Assembly: GCA_963682005.1 (NCBI GenBank)
Contig: OY820914.1
Span: 1,798,001-1,862,000 of the forward strand
DNA: 64,000 bases
Direction: 5' to 3'
DNA from: CAIYUC01 sp963682005
GTDB lineage: Bacteria; Bacteroidota; Bacteroidia; Bacteroidales; FEN-979
Of the stretch, positions 51,400 through 61,583 are shown in pieces. Every line of letters begins with the position of its first letter. Within the stretch, counting starts at the first letter, position 1. The translations under genes were made by a program, and so were the position numbers. The notes under the pieces were generated by a model. That model did no database searches and was not told the origin of the DNA. It worked only from the letters and a program-made list of their open reading frames with translations.

Positions 51400-51444
51400 T
51401 TTGATATACCTAAAAAAACAAGCATGTCTTTCAAATAAATACAA

Positions 51445-51452
51445 TAACTTTG
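51445..51452 (+). promoter_or_regulatory. -7 promoter element of the phospholipase D-like gene
   Basis: TAACTTTG, a perfect TAnnTTTG match, 31 bp before the ATG at 51484. It abuts the TTG at 51454 that begins the longer frame and so excludes that start. Confidence 0.55.
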
Positions 51453-51483
51453 ATTGAATTACCCAAATGAAAACAAGAGCATT

Positions 51484-53244
51484 ATGAAAAGTCGCGTAGC
51501 AATATTTGTCATTATCCTTACCGGATACCAGGCATTGAGCATCCTGTCATGCCAGGCTCGGCCGCAAACGAAGTCCGGGCATGAGAAAAGCGCGCCGGTC
51601 ATCTCGGCCCTCACCTACGATAATATTACGCAAACCGGCGTCAATGTCACCTGGACCACCGAGTTGCCGGCCGATTCGAAGATCCTGTGGATGCAGGCGG
51701 ATTCGAATTATCAGCCGCTCATTTTCACCGATTCCTCCCACATCGCGGGGCTGGAGACGAATCATGCTGTTCAGATCAACAACCTCCTGCCGGCAACGAT
51801 CTATAAATACCGGGTTTTGTCTCAAAATGCCGGCGGAACTGCTGCCGATTCAGGGTATTTAATCACGCAATCCTCATCTTCAGGGAATGTGGAAGTCTAT
51901 TTTAACCATACGGTAGATACGACGGTCAGTAAGGGGGAACACGCAAACGGAAGCCAGAATTTTGAAGCCCTGCTGCTGAACCGGATCAACAATGCAAGTC
52001 ACAGCATCGATATTACGCTATGGCAGTTCAATTATTATTCATCCATTGCTTCAGCCCTGATCCAGGCGAAGAACAGGGGGGTCAGGATCAGGTTCATCAC
52101 AACGGCCAATGTTCCCAACTCGCCACTGGTCGATTCCCTGGCATATCATGGAATCCCGGTTTTGGTAAGGAATTATGATACGACCCACTCTATGCACAAT
52201 AAGTTCTGGATATTCGATTATCGGGGGAACAACGATCCTTCCTCCATGTACCTTTGGACCGGGTCGACCAATGTGACGCATCCGCAATTTCATTCCGACC
52301 GAAACAACATCATCGTTATCCAGGACCAGTCGCTGTGTGCGGTTTATACAAGAGAGTTCGAAGAGATGTGGGGATCCCATGGCGATATGTACCTCGCTTC
52401 CATGGCGAAGTTCGGGGCTGAAAAGGCCGATAATGTCCCCCATATCCTCAATGTAGCCGGCACACGGATGGAAATATATTTCGCGCCTTCTGATTCTGTC
52501 GGGGCATTCCTTGATAACCTGTTCCAGACAAAAGCGACGAAGAGCCTCTATTTCTGCATGCTCAAATTCAGTTATTCTCCCATAGAAGATGCATTGCATG
52601 CGATATTCAATGAAGGACGCCAGGTCAGGGGTGTATTTGACCTGTCCAATTCAACGATATCAAATTGCGCATATCCGCGAATGAAGGGAACGGCTGTTCC
52701 CAATGCATGGAGCCCCCCGGCACGGGTATTTCTTGATACGATCGACGGATTGATCCATCACAAATACTGCATCATCGATCCCGATTCTTCCGGCGGAAAT
52801 CAAATAATGGCAACCGGTTCCTTCAACTGGGAACCCGATGCCGAACTTGTAAATGATGAAAATTCACTCACCATCTTCAGTCCCCGGATCACGAATTTGT
52901 ATTTCCAGGAGTTTTATGCGCGGTATCGTGAATCGGGCGGCGAAGAATTCGGAGCGCAAAGCGTCCGGAACCTTAACGCGCAGGTATTTCAGCTTGCGCA
53001 AAATGTTCCGAATCCCTTTTATCAGACCACCCGGATCCGGTATGATCTTCCTCAGCCAGGATTCACCAGGCTTGCTGTTTTCGACCCTTTCGGAAGGGAA
53101 GCGGCCATCCTTGTAAACGAAAGGCAGGATCAGGGTTCACATGTAGCGACCTGGAACGGAACCGGTTTTCCTGCGGGTGTTTATTATTATACGATAAATT
53201 CAAACGGACTAAGCGCCACGAGAAAGATGATCATCTTGAAGTGA
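51484..53244 (+). CDS. Phospholipase D-like protein with FN3 and T9SS domains
   Basis: 586 residues from the ATG at 51484. The N-terminus is a lipoprotein-type or ordinary signal (LSILSCQA). Residues about 35-125 are an FN3 domain (NVTWTTELPADSKILW). Residues about 140-470 contain two HKD motifs, HNKFWIFD and HHKYCIID, each HxKxxxxD, as needed for the phosphodiesterase reaction through a phosphohistidine. A T9SS type A domain ends the protein (NVPNPFYQTTRIRYDL ... ATRKMIILK). It could cleave phospholipids or nucleic acids outside the cell. It is divergent from arsR and regulated separately. Confidence 0.88.
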   Translation: MKSRVAIFVIILTGYQALSILSCQARPQTKSGHEKSAPVISALTYDNITQTGVNVTWTTELPADSKILWMQADSNYQPLIFTDSSHIAGLETNHAVQINNLLPATIYKYRVLSQNAGGTAADSGYLITQSSSSGNVEVYFNHTVDTTVSKGEHANGSQNFEALLLNRINNASHSIDITLWQFNYYSSIASALIQAKNRGVRIRFITTANVPNSPLVDSLAYHGIPVLVRNYDTTHSMHNKFWIFDYRGNNDPSSMYLWTGSTNVTHPQFHSDRNNIIVIQDQSLCAVYTREFEEMWGSHGDMYLASMAKFGAEKADNVPHILNVAGTRMEIYFAPSDSVGAFLDNLFQTKATKSLYFCMLKFSYSPIEDALHAIFNEGRQVRGVFDLSNSTISNCAYPRMKGTAVPNAWSPPARVFLDTIDGLIHHKYCIIDPDSSGGNQIMATGSFNWEPDAELVNDENSLTIFSPRITNLYFQEFYARYRESGGEEFGAQSVRNLNAQVFQLAQNVPNPFYQTTRIRYDLPQPGFTRLAVFDPFGREAAILVNERQDQGSHVATWNGTGFPAGVYYYTINSNGLSATRKMIILK

Positions 53245-53257
53245 AGGCGGTAATTCT

Positions 53258-53309
53258 CAGTCGGCAGTCAGTAGTCGGCAGTCAGAATGAACCACCTCAC
53301 CACCTCACC
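53258..53309. repeat. Two short tandem arrays after the phospholipase D-like gene
   Basis: 53258-53285 contains CAGTCGGCAGTCAG and AGTCGGCAGTCAG in tandem. 53290-53309 contains ACCACCTC units at 8-bp period, the same word as the array at 26064-26134. It starts 13 bp after the stop codon at 53244. Confidence 0.6.
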
Positions 53310-53315
53310 ATCTGC

Positions 53316-56300
53316 CTACTTCCTCACCCTCACCGGGTACGCAGGCCGTGCAGGCTTTTTTGGAGGATTCGCCTTCAGTTCATCAAGTACCACCTGGATA
53401 GCCTTGTCGAGCTGGGGATCTTTTCCTGCAGCCACTTCGGCAGGAAGCTGTTCTACCTCGATATCCGGGGCGATACCTTCATTCTCGATCCTGAAACCCT
53501 CTTCGTTCCAGAAGGCGACGTTCGGCGCGGTAATGAAACCGCCGTCCATCAGGCCCGGGAAGTTGAGGATGCCGACCAGGCCACCCCAGGTGCGCTTGCC
53601 GATAAGCTTTCCAAGGCCCAGTTTTTTAAAGGTCCAGGGAAGGTAATCCCCGCCGCTGCCTGCATATTCGTTGATCAGCATGACCTTCGGTCCCTGGATG
53701 GAAGCATTGGGCGCCTTTATGTCTTCGCCATATCGGGTAGCCCAGTAGTTCAGGTATGGACGACGAAGGATGTCGATGATGTAATCGGCCAGCGAACCGC
53801 CGCCATTGAAACGTTCATCAATGATGATCCCGTCTTTTCCTGATTGCGGGAAAAAATAACGCTTGAAATAATCATGGCCTTCCGTGGCTGTGTTCGGAAC
53901 ATAAACGTAGGCCACTTTACCCTGGGTGGCGTCATTCACTTTCTTAAGGTTGGTCTCCACCCAGTAGCGGTTCCGTAGATCACCCTCGCTTTCTATCGGA
54001 ACAACCTGCACAACTCGTGCATCTGATCCGTCAGCCTTTGAACTCACTTTGATCTCGGTGAGTTTGCCGGCCGTATTTTCAAAAAGACTGTATACACTAA
54101 CCGGTGCTTTCAGGTCCTTACCATTCACTGCGATGAGATAATCGCCTTCTTTTACATTCACGGCAGGCTCAGTCAGCGGGGATCTTAAACTGGGGGTCCA
54201 GTTGAGGCCACCATAGATCTTGGAGAACTTATACCTGCCGTTTTCCACGGTATAATCGGCACCCAGCAACCCGACAGGAACACTCTTTGCCGTCCGGTAC
54301 TGCTCACCCCCGAAGGTATAGGAATGGCCTACTGAAAGCTCGCTGCAGATCCACCTTGACAAACGGGTAAAATCATCGCGGCAGGAGAGGGAAGGCAGGA
54401 ACTGGCTGTACTTTTTCTTCATGGCATTCCAGTCCGCTCCCTGCATTCCCGGATCGTAGAAAAAGTCCCTGTTGATGCGCCAGATATCGTTGAACATCTG
54501 CTGCCACTCGGCGGGCGGATCGATCCGGATCTGCGCTGCATCGAGGTTCAGCCCGCCTTTGCCGGTTTCAATCTTGTCGCCGGTTTTTGTGAGACACCAG
54601 GAATCGTTCAGGACATACAGGATCTTCTTCTTGTCAAATGAAAGCCCATAGCCGTTCAGGGCGTCGAGAACAATGTTATCCTTTCGCGTTTCGAGGTTGA
54701 AATTGTGAAGCTTTCCGGATGGTGGTCCGTCCCCGGATGGGAACACGGGATTTTCCATATAATAGATCTGTTTTTCCGGGCCTGCCGATAAGGATCCATA
54801 AAATCCTGCAGGCACAGGAAGGGCCAGGATTCGGTTGGATAGATCCGCGATATCGATGATGGTTTTTACAGTCTTTGAAGTATCTTCTTTTGAACCGTCT
54901 TTTTCCTTATCCTTCTTTTTTTCTTTTTCTTTTTCTTTTTCTTTAACCTTGTCCTTATCCTCTGAACCTGTTCCTTTTTCCTCATCACTTTCTTTTAACA
55001 GCGGATTCGGGGTCGTTTTATCCAATACAGCTATGTAAAGGGAGTTCTTCATGTGCATATCTTCCGATGAAAGGTCGAACCATTGCCGTACAGGACCGGC
55101 ATCGGTCGATCCGAAGAAATAGATGTACTTTCCGTTTTTGTCAAATACTGGGCCTGAACAATCACTCAGACCGTCGGTGACCGGGAATACTTTATCCTGT
55201 TCAAGCGAATAAAGATAAACACGGAGGATATTTGTCGGCATGACCATCCCGAAAGTGATCCATTTTGAATCCGGTGACCAGTCTGGGACCATCGCCCCAA
55301 AGATGTCATAGACCGGTTCTGTCGCAATCTTTTTGGTCTTTCCGGAGGCAAGGTCAATGTAATACAGGTTGAATCCGTTGTCGGCGAAACTGATCATCTT
55401 GCTGTCGGGCGACCAGAAAATGTCGTAGTAGAAACCATCTCCCGGGATGGAATATTTTTTCTGTTCCCCGTCAGGACCCTGGTACGCGACAACCAGCTGG
55501 TATTCTCCCGATTCGTCGGAAAACCATGCGATCTTCTTCCCGTCGGGCGACCAGGAAGGGCTGCGTTCATAAACGCCCGGCGTATTTGTCAGGTTTTTCG
55601 GATCGCCTTTTTCACCCGGAACAGTAATGATATCTCCCCGTGCTTCGAATAAGGCACGTGCGCCGCTGGGTGAAATGTTCGAGTAATGAATGTTCTTTGC
55701 CGCAGAGACATACCTTGGCCTGATGCCAGAAAGATCGGCCGGGATGTGAAGATGAAGCTGCGTTGATTTGCCGGAAGCAAGGTCAAAAAGATGAAGGTAC
55801 CCGGCCTGCTCAAAAATGATCTTTCCGCCGCCATACCCGGCTGAGTTGATCGGGAAATCGGTGAACTTTGTCAGCTGTTTGATCTCTTTCGATTTTGTAT
55901 CAAAGGAAAACAGGTTGAATTCCCCGTTACGGTCGGAAAGAAAATATACCCGGTCTCCGATCCACATTGGCCGCCAGTCGTTGCATCCGCCCTGCGGCTG
56001 GGGTACCTTTTCCACGGCCAGTGATGAGAGGTCGCAGATCCAGATGTATGCGATCCGTCCGCCCCTGTAGTTCTTCCATTGCTGGAATGCATTGTAATAC
56101 GGAGTGTATGCGATTTTCTTCCCGTCAGGAGAAAAGCTTCCGTAAACCCCGCTGGGAAGGTTCATTTTTTCAGGGAACCCGCCGGTAACAGGTACCAGGT
56201 AGAACTTCGGAAGACCTCCGCTGAATGATTCCCGGGATGAAGAGAACAGGATCGACTTTCCATCGGGCGAAAACCCCCGGACATAGTCATCTGACGGGTG

Positions 56301-56621
56301 CCAGGTGAACCGGGTCGGAACACCTCCTTCTACAGGAATGGTGAACACATCCGTATTACCGTCGTACTGACCGGTGAACGCAAGGGTTTTTCCGTCCGGC
56401 GAAAAGTTTGGGGCAAATTCGGCGCCTTCATTGGATGTGAGCCTTGTAACATTCGATCCGTCCGGCAATGCGCTCCACAGGTCATTGGCATATACAAATG
56501 CAATGTGATCGCCGCTCACAGCCGGATCTGTCATCATTCTCGATTCCGCAGGCACCTGGGCCATGGTCACTGCCGAAAAGAACATTAAAGTGATCGTTGC
56601 AAAAAATGGAGATTTTTTCAT
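53316..56621 (-). CDS. Tricorn-like S41 protease
   Basis: 1,101 residues with a signal peptide (to TMAQ, residue about 22). Residues about 40-540 are two propellers made of PD40-type blades (NFSPDGKTLAFTG, GFSPDGKSILFSS, SWSPDGKKIAWFS, FWSPDSKMISFAD). A highly charged Lys/Glu linker (about 555-590) follows. Then come the C1 core (SVGHSYTFGG with the catalytic His), a PDZ domain (about 790-870) and the S41 core with Ser in NEYAGSGGDYLP and Glu in the ENEGIAPDIEVE region. Tricorn enzymes cut peptides into short fragments. Archaeal tricorn is cytosolic; this one should be periplasmic or outer-membrane associated. No T9SS domain. Confidence 0.92.
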   Translation of the reverse strand: MKKSPFFATITLMFFSAVTMAQVPAESRMMTDPAVSGDHIAFVYANDLWSALPDGSNVTRLTSNEGAEFAPNFSPDGKTLAFTGQYDGNTDVFTIPVEGGVPTRFTWHPSDDYVRGFSPDGKSILFSSSRESFSGGLPKFYLVPVTGGFPEKMNLPSGVYGSFSPDGKKIAYTPYYNAFQQWKNYRGGRIAYIWICDLSSLAVEKVPQPQGGCNDWRPMWIGDRVYFLSDRNGEFNLFSFDTKSKEIKQLTKFTDFPINSAGYGGGKIIFEQAGYLHLFDLASGKSTQLHLHIPADLSGIRPRYVSAAKNIHYSNISPSGARALFEARGDIITVPGEKGDPKNLTNTPGVYERSPSWSPDGKKIAWFSDESGEYQLVVAYQGPDGEQKKYSIPGDGFYYDIFWSPDSKMISFADNGFNLYYIDLASGKTKKIATEPVYDIFGAMVPDWSPDSKWITFGMVMPTNILRVYLYSLEQDKVFPVTDGLSDCSGPVFDKNGKYIYFFGSTDAGPVRQWFDLSSEDMHMKNSLYIAVLDKTTPNPLLKESDEEKGTGSEDKDKVKEKEKEKEKKKDKEKDGSKEDTSKTVKTIIDIADLSNRILALPVPAGFYGSLSAGPEKQIYYMENPVFPSGDGPPSGKLHNFNLETRKDNIVLDALNGYGLSFDKKKILYVLNDSWCLTKTGDKIETGKGGLNLDAAQIRIDPPAEWQQMFNDIWRINRDFFYDPGMQGADWNAMKKKYSQFLPSLSCRDDFTRLSRWICSELSVGHSYTFGGEQYRTAKSVPVGLLGADYTVENGRYKFSKIYGGLNWTPSLRSPLTEPAVNVKEGDYLIAVNGKDLKAPVSVYSLFENTAGKLTEIKVSSKADGSDARVVQVVPIESEGDLRNRYWVETNLKKVNDATQGKVAYVYVPNTATEGHDYFKRYFFPQSGKDGIIIDERFNGGGSLADYIIDILRRPYLNYWATRYGEDIKAPNASIQGPKVMLINEYAGSGGDYLPWTFKKLGLGKLIGKRTWGGLVGILNFPGLMDGGFITAPNVAFWNEEGFRIENEGIAPDIEVEQLPAEVAAGKDPQLDKAIQVVLDELKANPPKKPARPAYPVRVRK

Positions 56622-56999
56622 AAAGGTTGATTTAATTCACCGCTGAGACGCATAGGCGTCAGTAAAGGTTACTTAAAACGCATATAGATAAGGAAATATT
56701 GTATATGTTTTTTTGATAAAGTGCATTTCGGATAAATACCAGGTGCATCGATCCGCTGGCATTCTTGTAATTGCATAAATACAATTTGAAATAACCATTG
56801 TCATCGAAATTTAATTCATTTTCTCAGGCAGATAATTTCTTTTATTGTGGGTTTGAATTAAATAAGTATTAGATTTACAATCTATCCCTGTAATTTTCAG
56901 GTAACGGGAAGTGGTGTCATGTTTTTCCACCCAATATCCGGATCATGACCTCATATCCCATAAGAAACTACAAGATTCTACCATTAACTGAGATCTGTC
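56622..56999. other. Gene-free stretch between the tricorn-like gene and the first PAS kinase
   Basis: A/T-rich and non-coding. It must hold promoters for both divergent genes, but I found no perfect TAnnTTTG box on either strand. A short palindrome GACGC-ATAG-GCGTC lies about 30 bp before the protease start. Confidence 0.4.
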
Positions 57000-59327
57000 A
57001 TGCTGGATCCGGACAAATCAAAGGAAGTTCTTACAAGGGAACTTGCTCTTTTACGTGAGGAAAATAAAAGTTATCATGATCTTTTAAAGATCCTGGACAT
57101 CGGAATCGTTGTTCATGCCCCTGATACCTCCGTAATTCAAAGTAATCCGAAAGCGAAAGGAATGTTTGGATTGTCGGGCAAACATACGGACGACCAGCAC
57201 ATCAATTATCTTAACTGCACCTTCCTGGATGAAACCGGTTCTCCCGTTGAACCGGGCGAAATTCCTGTAAACTGGATCATCAAAAACCAAATCCCTTTGA
57301 AAAACAGGGTATTTGGAATTGCGCTACCCGGTCAGGATGAAATTTCCCATATCATGGTTAACGGCTATCCGGTTCTTAATGCTGACGGGAATATTGAGGA
57401 AATAATCGTTTGTTGCGCAGGTATCACAGAAGGCAGGCTGATAGCGGAGGCTTTGAGAGTAAGCGAAGAAAAGTATTCAGAGATCTTCTTTACTTCGCCC
57501 TATGCCATCTCCATTACACACCCGAAAAGCGGGCTGATCACCGAGGTCAACAACGCATTTCTTTCAATTTCAGGGTACTCCAGAGATGAAGTGATAAATG
57601 ATTCAACATTTGCACTTAACCTCTGGGTCAATATTGAAGAAAGGAATAGTGTTATTTCAAGCCTTTTAGAGGGGAAGGCCGTCAGGGGAATGGAGTGCCT
57701 CTTCAGGAGAAAGAACGGCGATATCATGGTTGGCCTGATCTCTGCACATATCGTCAAGGTTAAAGGCGAACCTTTAATCCTGTCAAGCATAAATGACATA
57801 ACAGCAAGCAAAGAAGCAGAAAAAGCCCTGGCTGAAAGTGAAGCACTTTACCGGTCCATACTGCATGCATCGCCTGATAATATTTCGGTTTCCGATATGG
57901 AAGGCCATATCCTTATGACTTCAGCAAGTGCAATAAAAATGTTCGGCTATGGCGAAAGTCACGAAGTAATTGGCCGTTCATTCCTCGAATTCCTGGATCC
58001 TGGTGATTACAGCAACGCCATGGCATACCTTGAGCAACTACACAGCGACATCATACCGGGACCCGGTGAATTCAAAGGATTGAAAAAGGATGGAACCATA
58101 TTCGATATTGAAGTAAATGCGGAATTTATCAGGAATGCCGATCGGCAGCCATCAAAAATGCTTTTTATTATCAGGGATATAAGCACTCGTAAACAAATGG
58201 AGATGAGGCTGATCCAAAGCGAAAAGCGGTTCCGGGAGGTTGTTGAACAAAGCCGTGAAATGGTTTGGGAAGTTGATGCCACAGGATTGTTTACTTATGC
58301 AAGTCCACTATCAATGCAGATTTACGGATACATGCCCGAAGAACTGATCGGAATATTTCACTTCTTTGATCTTGTACCAGAGCCTGATCGCAGCCAGATG
58401 ATGATGAATGTAAAGGAGATCTTCCTTAAGAAGGGGGATGTTCATGATTATAATTCAAGGATTGTAAGGAAAGACGGATCCGAAGGTGTCGTGCTGACCA
58501 ATGGCGTACCGATCATTGATGAATCAGGGGTACTGATCGGATACCGTGGGATCAATTCAGATATTACCAAGCGAAAGCGTGCCGAAGAAGCATTGCAAAA
58601 ACTGAACGAAGAGTTGGAGCAGCGGGTTAAGGAACGTACAGGTCAACTTTTAGAGGCAAATGTTGAACTTGAATCCTTCGCCCATTCCATCTCGCACGAC
58701 CTCCGGGCTCCTTTGAGAAATCTGAACGGGTTTATCGGACTGCTGAAGGAAATAAATGCCGACCGGTCGGAAGATGAGCTCCGGTACCTGGATTTCATGA
58801 CAAACAGTGCACAGGAAATGAGCCTGCTGATTGATGCAATCCTCTCATTTTCGAAACTGAATCGCACGGAAATGAAGAAAACAATCGTCCGGATGCCTGT
58901 CATTGTTGATGAAGCGATCAAATTCTTTGAACAGGAACTGCAGAACAGGACTGTTTCCATTTCTGCCGGTCATTTGCCGGATGCTGAATGTGATGAGCAG
59001 CTGATCAGGCAGGTGTGGATCAACCTGCTGTCAAATGCCATAAAATATACGGGCAGGAAAACGGAAGCGGTCATTGAAATCGGGAGCATCGATAAGGAGA
59101 AGGAAATCGTTTACTATATCAGGGATAATGGCGCCGGGTTTAACAGCAAATATGCATCAAGGCTGTTCGGGGTATTCCAGCGGCTTCACAGGCCGACTGA
59201 ATTCGAAGGTGTAGGGATCGGGCTGGCCAATGTGAACAGGATTGTTACCCGTCACGGAGGATACTGCTACGCAGAAGGTGAAGTCGACAAAGGCGCGACA
59301 TTCTGCTTCACGCTTCCGAAATCCTGA
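57000..59327 (+). CDS. Multi-PAS cytoplasmic histidine kinase
   Basis: 775 residues, no membrane segment. Four PAS domains in a row, roughly at 15-145, 160-275, 285-400 and 405-525 (markers: YSEIFFTSPYAISI, YRSILHASPDNISV, FREVVEQSREMVWEV). A coiled coil (RAEEALQKLNEELEQRVKERT) leads to the dimerisation/phospho-acceptor domain HSISHDLRAPLRNL, with His 566. The ATPase domain has the N-box WINLLSNAIKYTG and G-boxes GAGFNSKY and GVGIGLANV. The layout resembles bacteriophytochrome-like kinases without the chromophore domain. It stands 31 bp upstream of a second kinase that starts with a receiver domain, its likely phosphotransfer partner. Confidence 0.92.
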   Translation: MLDPDKSKEVLTRELALLREENKSYHDLLKILDIGIVVHAPDTSVIQSNPKAKGMFGLSGKHTDDQHINYLNCTFLDETGSPVEPGEIPVNWIIKNQIPLKNRVFGIALPGQDEISHIMVNGYPVLNADGNIEEIIVCCAGITEGRLIAEALRVSEEKYSEIFFTSPYAISITHPKSGLITEVNNAFLSISGYSRDEVINDSTFALNLWVNIEERNSVISSLLEGKAVRGMECLFRRKNGDIMVGLISAHIVKVKGEPLILSSINDITASKEAEKALAESEALYRSILHASPDNISVSDMEGHILMTSASAIKMFGYGESHEVIGRSFLEFLDPGDYSNAMAYLEQLHSDIIPGPGEFKGLKKDGTIFDIEVNAEFIRNADRQPSKMLFIIRDISTRKQMEMRLIQSEKRFREVVEQSREMVWEVDATGLFTYASPLSMQIYGYMPEELIGIFHFFDLVPEPDRSQMMMNVKEIFLKKGDVHDYNSRIVRKDGSEGVVLTNGVPIIDESGVLIGYRGINSDITKRKRAEEALQKLNEELEQRVKERTGQLLEANVELESFAHSISHDLRAPLRNLNGFIGLLKEINADRSEDELRYLDFMTNSAQEMSLLIDAILSFSKLNRTEMKKTIVRMPVIVDEAIKFFEQELQNRTVSISAGHLPDAECDEQLIRQVWINLLSNAIKYTGRKTEAVIEIGSIDKEKEIVYYIRDNGAGFNSKYASRLFGVFQRLHRPTEFEGVGIGLANVNRIVTRHGGYCYAEGEVDKGATFCFTLPKS

Positions 59328-59358
59328 TGCAGGAAAACGTTTTTAACAATACAGTCGA

Positions 59359-60855
59359 ATGGACAACCCAATTCATATCCTTCACCTTGAAGACCGATTG
59401 ACGGATTCTTTCCTCATAGAATCCGCATTGAAAAAAGAATTTCCTTCTTATGAATATTACCTTGCGGATAATGAAAAGGATTTCCTGGAGATCCTTGCCA
59501 TGAAGCAGGTGGATGTGATTTTATCTGATTTTGACCTGCCCGGATATTCGGGATCTGAAGCCCTGGAGATTGTTAAATCCCAGTATCCGCAGGTACCCTT
59601 CATTTTTGTAAGCGGTGTGATGGGCGAAGATGCTGCCATTGAATCGATGCAGAACGGGGCCGTAGACTATGTGCTCAAATCGAAGATCCAGCGGATTGGC
59701 CCGGCTATCAGGCGGGCGCTCCATGAAGCAGAATTGCTGCGGCAAAAGAAATCACTCGAAGAAGAACAGCGGAAATTATCGAGAGCCGTCGAGCAAAGCC
59801 CGGTTTCTGTCATCATCACTGACCTGAAAGGGAACATCGAATATGTTAACCCGCAAACCTGTGAGGTATCAGGTTATTCAAGGGAAGACCTGATCGGGAA
59901 AAACCCGCGGATCTTCAAGTCGGGCGAACTTCCGGCCTCTGTTTACAGGATCCTTTGGGAAACCATAAGTTCGGGAAAGCAATGGCGCGGCGAGTTTCAC
60001 AATAAACGAAAGAACGGAACCCTTTACTGGGAGGCTGTTGTGATCTCCCCTGTGTTCGACACAATGGGTAAAATCACCCATTATATTGCGCTGAAAGAGG
60101 ATTATACCAGTCGCAAACGAATGATCGAAGAGCTGAAAGCCGCAAAGGAAAGAGCAGAGGCAAGCGACCGGCTTAAAACGGCATTCATCCGTAATATTTC
60201 TCATGAGGTACGAACACCGCTTAATGGTATCCTGGGTTATGGATCGCTGCTGGCAGAGCCGGGACTTTCCCAGGAGGAACGTCGCGAGTATTTCGCCCTG
60301 CTGAAGGATTCAACCGACAGGCTGACGGAAACCTTCACCAACTACCTTGATATTTCCATGATCCTTTCAGAAAGCCTGGATGTTTCCATTACGGTATTCA
60401 ACGCGGCAGACCTGTTGGACGCCCTGGAAGCTGAATACAGACCATCTGCCCATGAGAAGAACCTGGAATGGAGGATGGAAATCCAGGGAGAACGGGATGA
60501 TCTTACAATCCGTTCAGATCCCGGGTTGCTGCGAAAAGTACTGTCTCACCTGGTCAGCAATGCCCTGAAATTTACCGAAACCGGTGAGATCATTATCGAC
60601 TGCGGGCGGAACCAGTCGGCGATCGAATTCACAGTAATGGATACCGGCCCGGGGATCGACAAGGTATGGCAGGAGAAGATCTTCGAAAATTTTGTCCAGG
60701 AGGATATATCCCTGTCACGGGGCCATGAAGGCAGCGGATTGGGCTTGTCTATCGTGAAGGGAATTCTTAAAAGACTTGGGTGTGATATCCGTATTGAATC
60801 TGAACCCGGCAAAGGCACAGCCTTTTTCATTTCCATTCCTGGAAATCCGGTTTAA
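59359..60855 (+). CDS. Receiver-PAS-histidine kinase hybrid
   Basis: 498 residues. The receiver domain is N-terminal (about 1-125): ILHLEDRLTDS, phospho-acceptor Asp in VILSDFDLPGYSG, VSGVMGED and the Lys in YVLKSK. Then one PAS domain (about 140-255; VSVIITDLKGNIEYVN), the kinase box FIRNISHEVRTPLNGI with His 282, and an ATPase domain ending in GSGLGLSIVKGILKRL. The receiver is at the input end, so phosphorylation from the upstream kinase could gate this kinase. Its own output is not encoded here, unless it is the response regulator beginning at 63767. Confidence 0.92.
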   Translation: MDNPIHILHLEDRLTDSFLIESALKKEFPSYEYYLADNEKDFLEILAMKQVDVILSDFDLPGYSGSEALEIVKSQYPQVPFIFVSGVMGEDAAIESMQNGAVDYVLKSKIQRIGPAIRRALHEAELLRQKKSLEEEQRKLSRAVEQSPVSVIITDLKGNIEYVNPQTCEVSGYSREDLIGKNPRIFKSGELPASVYRILWETISSGKQWRGEFHNKRKNGTLYWEAVVISPVFDTMGKITHYIALKEDYTSRKRMIEELKAAKERAEASDRLKTAFIRNISHEVRTPLNGILGYGSLLAEPGLSQEERREYFALLKDSTDRLTETFTNYLDISMILSESLDVSITVFNAADLLDALEAEYRPSAHEKNLEWRMEIQGERDDLTIRSDPGLLRKVLSHLVSNALKFTETGEIIIDCGRNQSAIEFTVMDTGPGIDKVWQEKIFENFVQEDISLSRGHEGSGLGLSIVKGILKRLGCDIRIESEPGKGTAFFISIPGNPV

Positions 60856-60989
60856 AATCCAGACTGTTCCCGAATTTCAGGCAGGCGGCCGGTTATAATG
60901 CAACACCTGCCGAAATCTGAAAAAAATCCTCAGAAATCCTTGATTTCTTCTTTTTATTGTCATATTTTTATTGGTTAAAATATCAGATT

Positions 60990-61481
60990 ATGAAAACAAT
61001 CAACATTGTATTAACGGCACTTGTTACGACTGTTTTCCTGATTTCCGGATGCAAGAAAAAAGATAACGTGGATCCGGTACCCACTCCCCAGACTGCAGAC
61101 TATACAACCACTGCTACGATCAATATCACGTATCCGCATACTTACTCATTCGGGGTTACGGGAACCACGCATTCGGAAACGGTGGGCAGTGCATTCACGT
61201 CGGTCAGTAACTTTACCATGGGTCCTACCACAATCCCCGATGTAGTGGTCAATGGCACGGTAAATAACGGCTCAGTCACATTTTCCGGCAAGCAGATCAT
61301 GCTGGTGTTCCCTGTGCCGAATTCTACGGATACGATCCGTGAAGAGGTCACCTTCAGCACGACTGTGGCCAATCTTGGTGCCAACCCCATCTCGGGCACA
61401 GGCAATATCGTCCTCCGGATGATTGAGGATACGACCACGGAACGGGGAACGGTGATATATACCCTGACGAAGGCAAAATAG
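60990..61481 (+). CDS. Small lipoprotein of unknown function
   Basis: 163 residues from the ATG at 60990, where the signal peptide starts (MKTINIVLTALVTTVFLISGC; lipid-modified Cys at residue 21). The 33-bp longer frame lacks support. The mature part begins with a Lys/Pro-rich linker, followed by about 120 residues of Thr/Val-rich beta structure (ATINITYPHTYSFGVTGTTHSE; VNGTVNNGSVTFSGKQIML) that I do not recognise. Bacteroidota have many such single-domain lipoproteins. No operon partner is evident; it follows the kinase pair by 134 bp. Confidence 0.7.
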   Translation: MKTINIVLTALVTTVFLISGCKKKDNVDPVPTPQTADYTTTATINITYPHTYSFGVTGTTHSETVGSAFTSVSNFTMGPTTIPDVVVNGTVNNGSVTFSGKQIMLVFPVPNSTDTIREEVTFSTTVANLGANPISGTGNIVLRMIEDTTTERGTVIYTLTKAK

Positions 61482-61510
61482 GGTATTCGCGTTTATCGGG
61501 AGATGACATT

Positions 61511-61542
61511 TTTGCCTGTTTTCTTATTTCTTTTTACTTTTG
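61511..61542 (+). promoter_or_regulatory. Complete promoter of the Ntn-hydrolase gene
   Basis: TTTG at 61511-61514, a 20-bp spacer and TACTTTTG at 61535-61542: both consensus elements at ideal spacing, the best promoter in the window. It excludes the longer frame that begins at 61503 and supports the ATG at 61584. Confidence 0.7.
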
Positions 61543-61583
61543 ATTTAGCTGGACCACCTGCTCAAACCAAAAATTGCCAAGCC

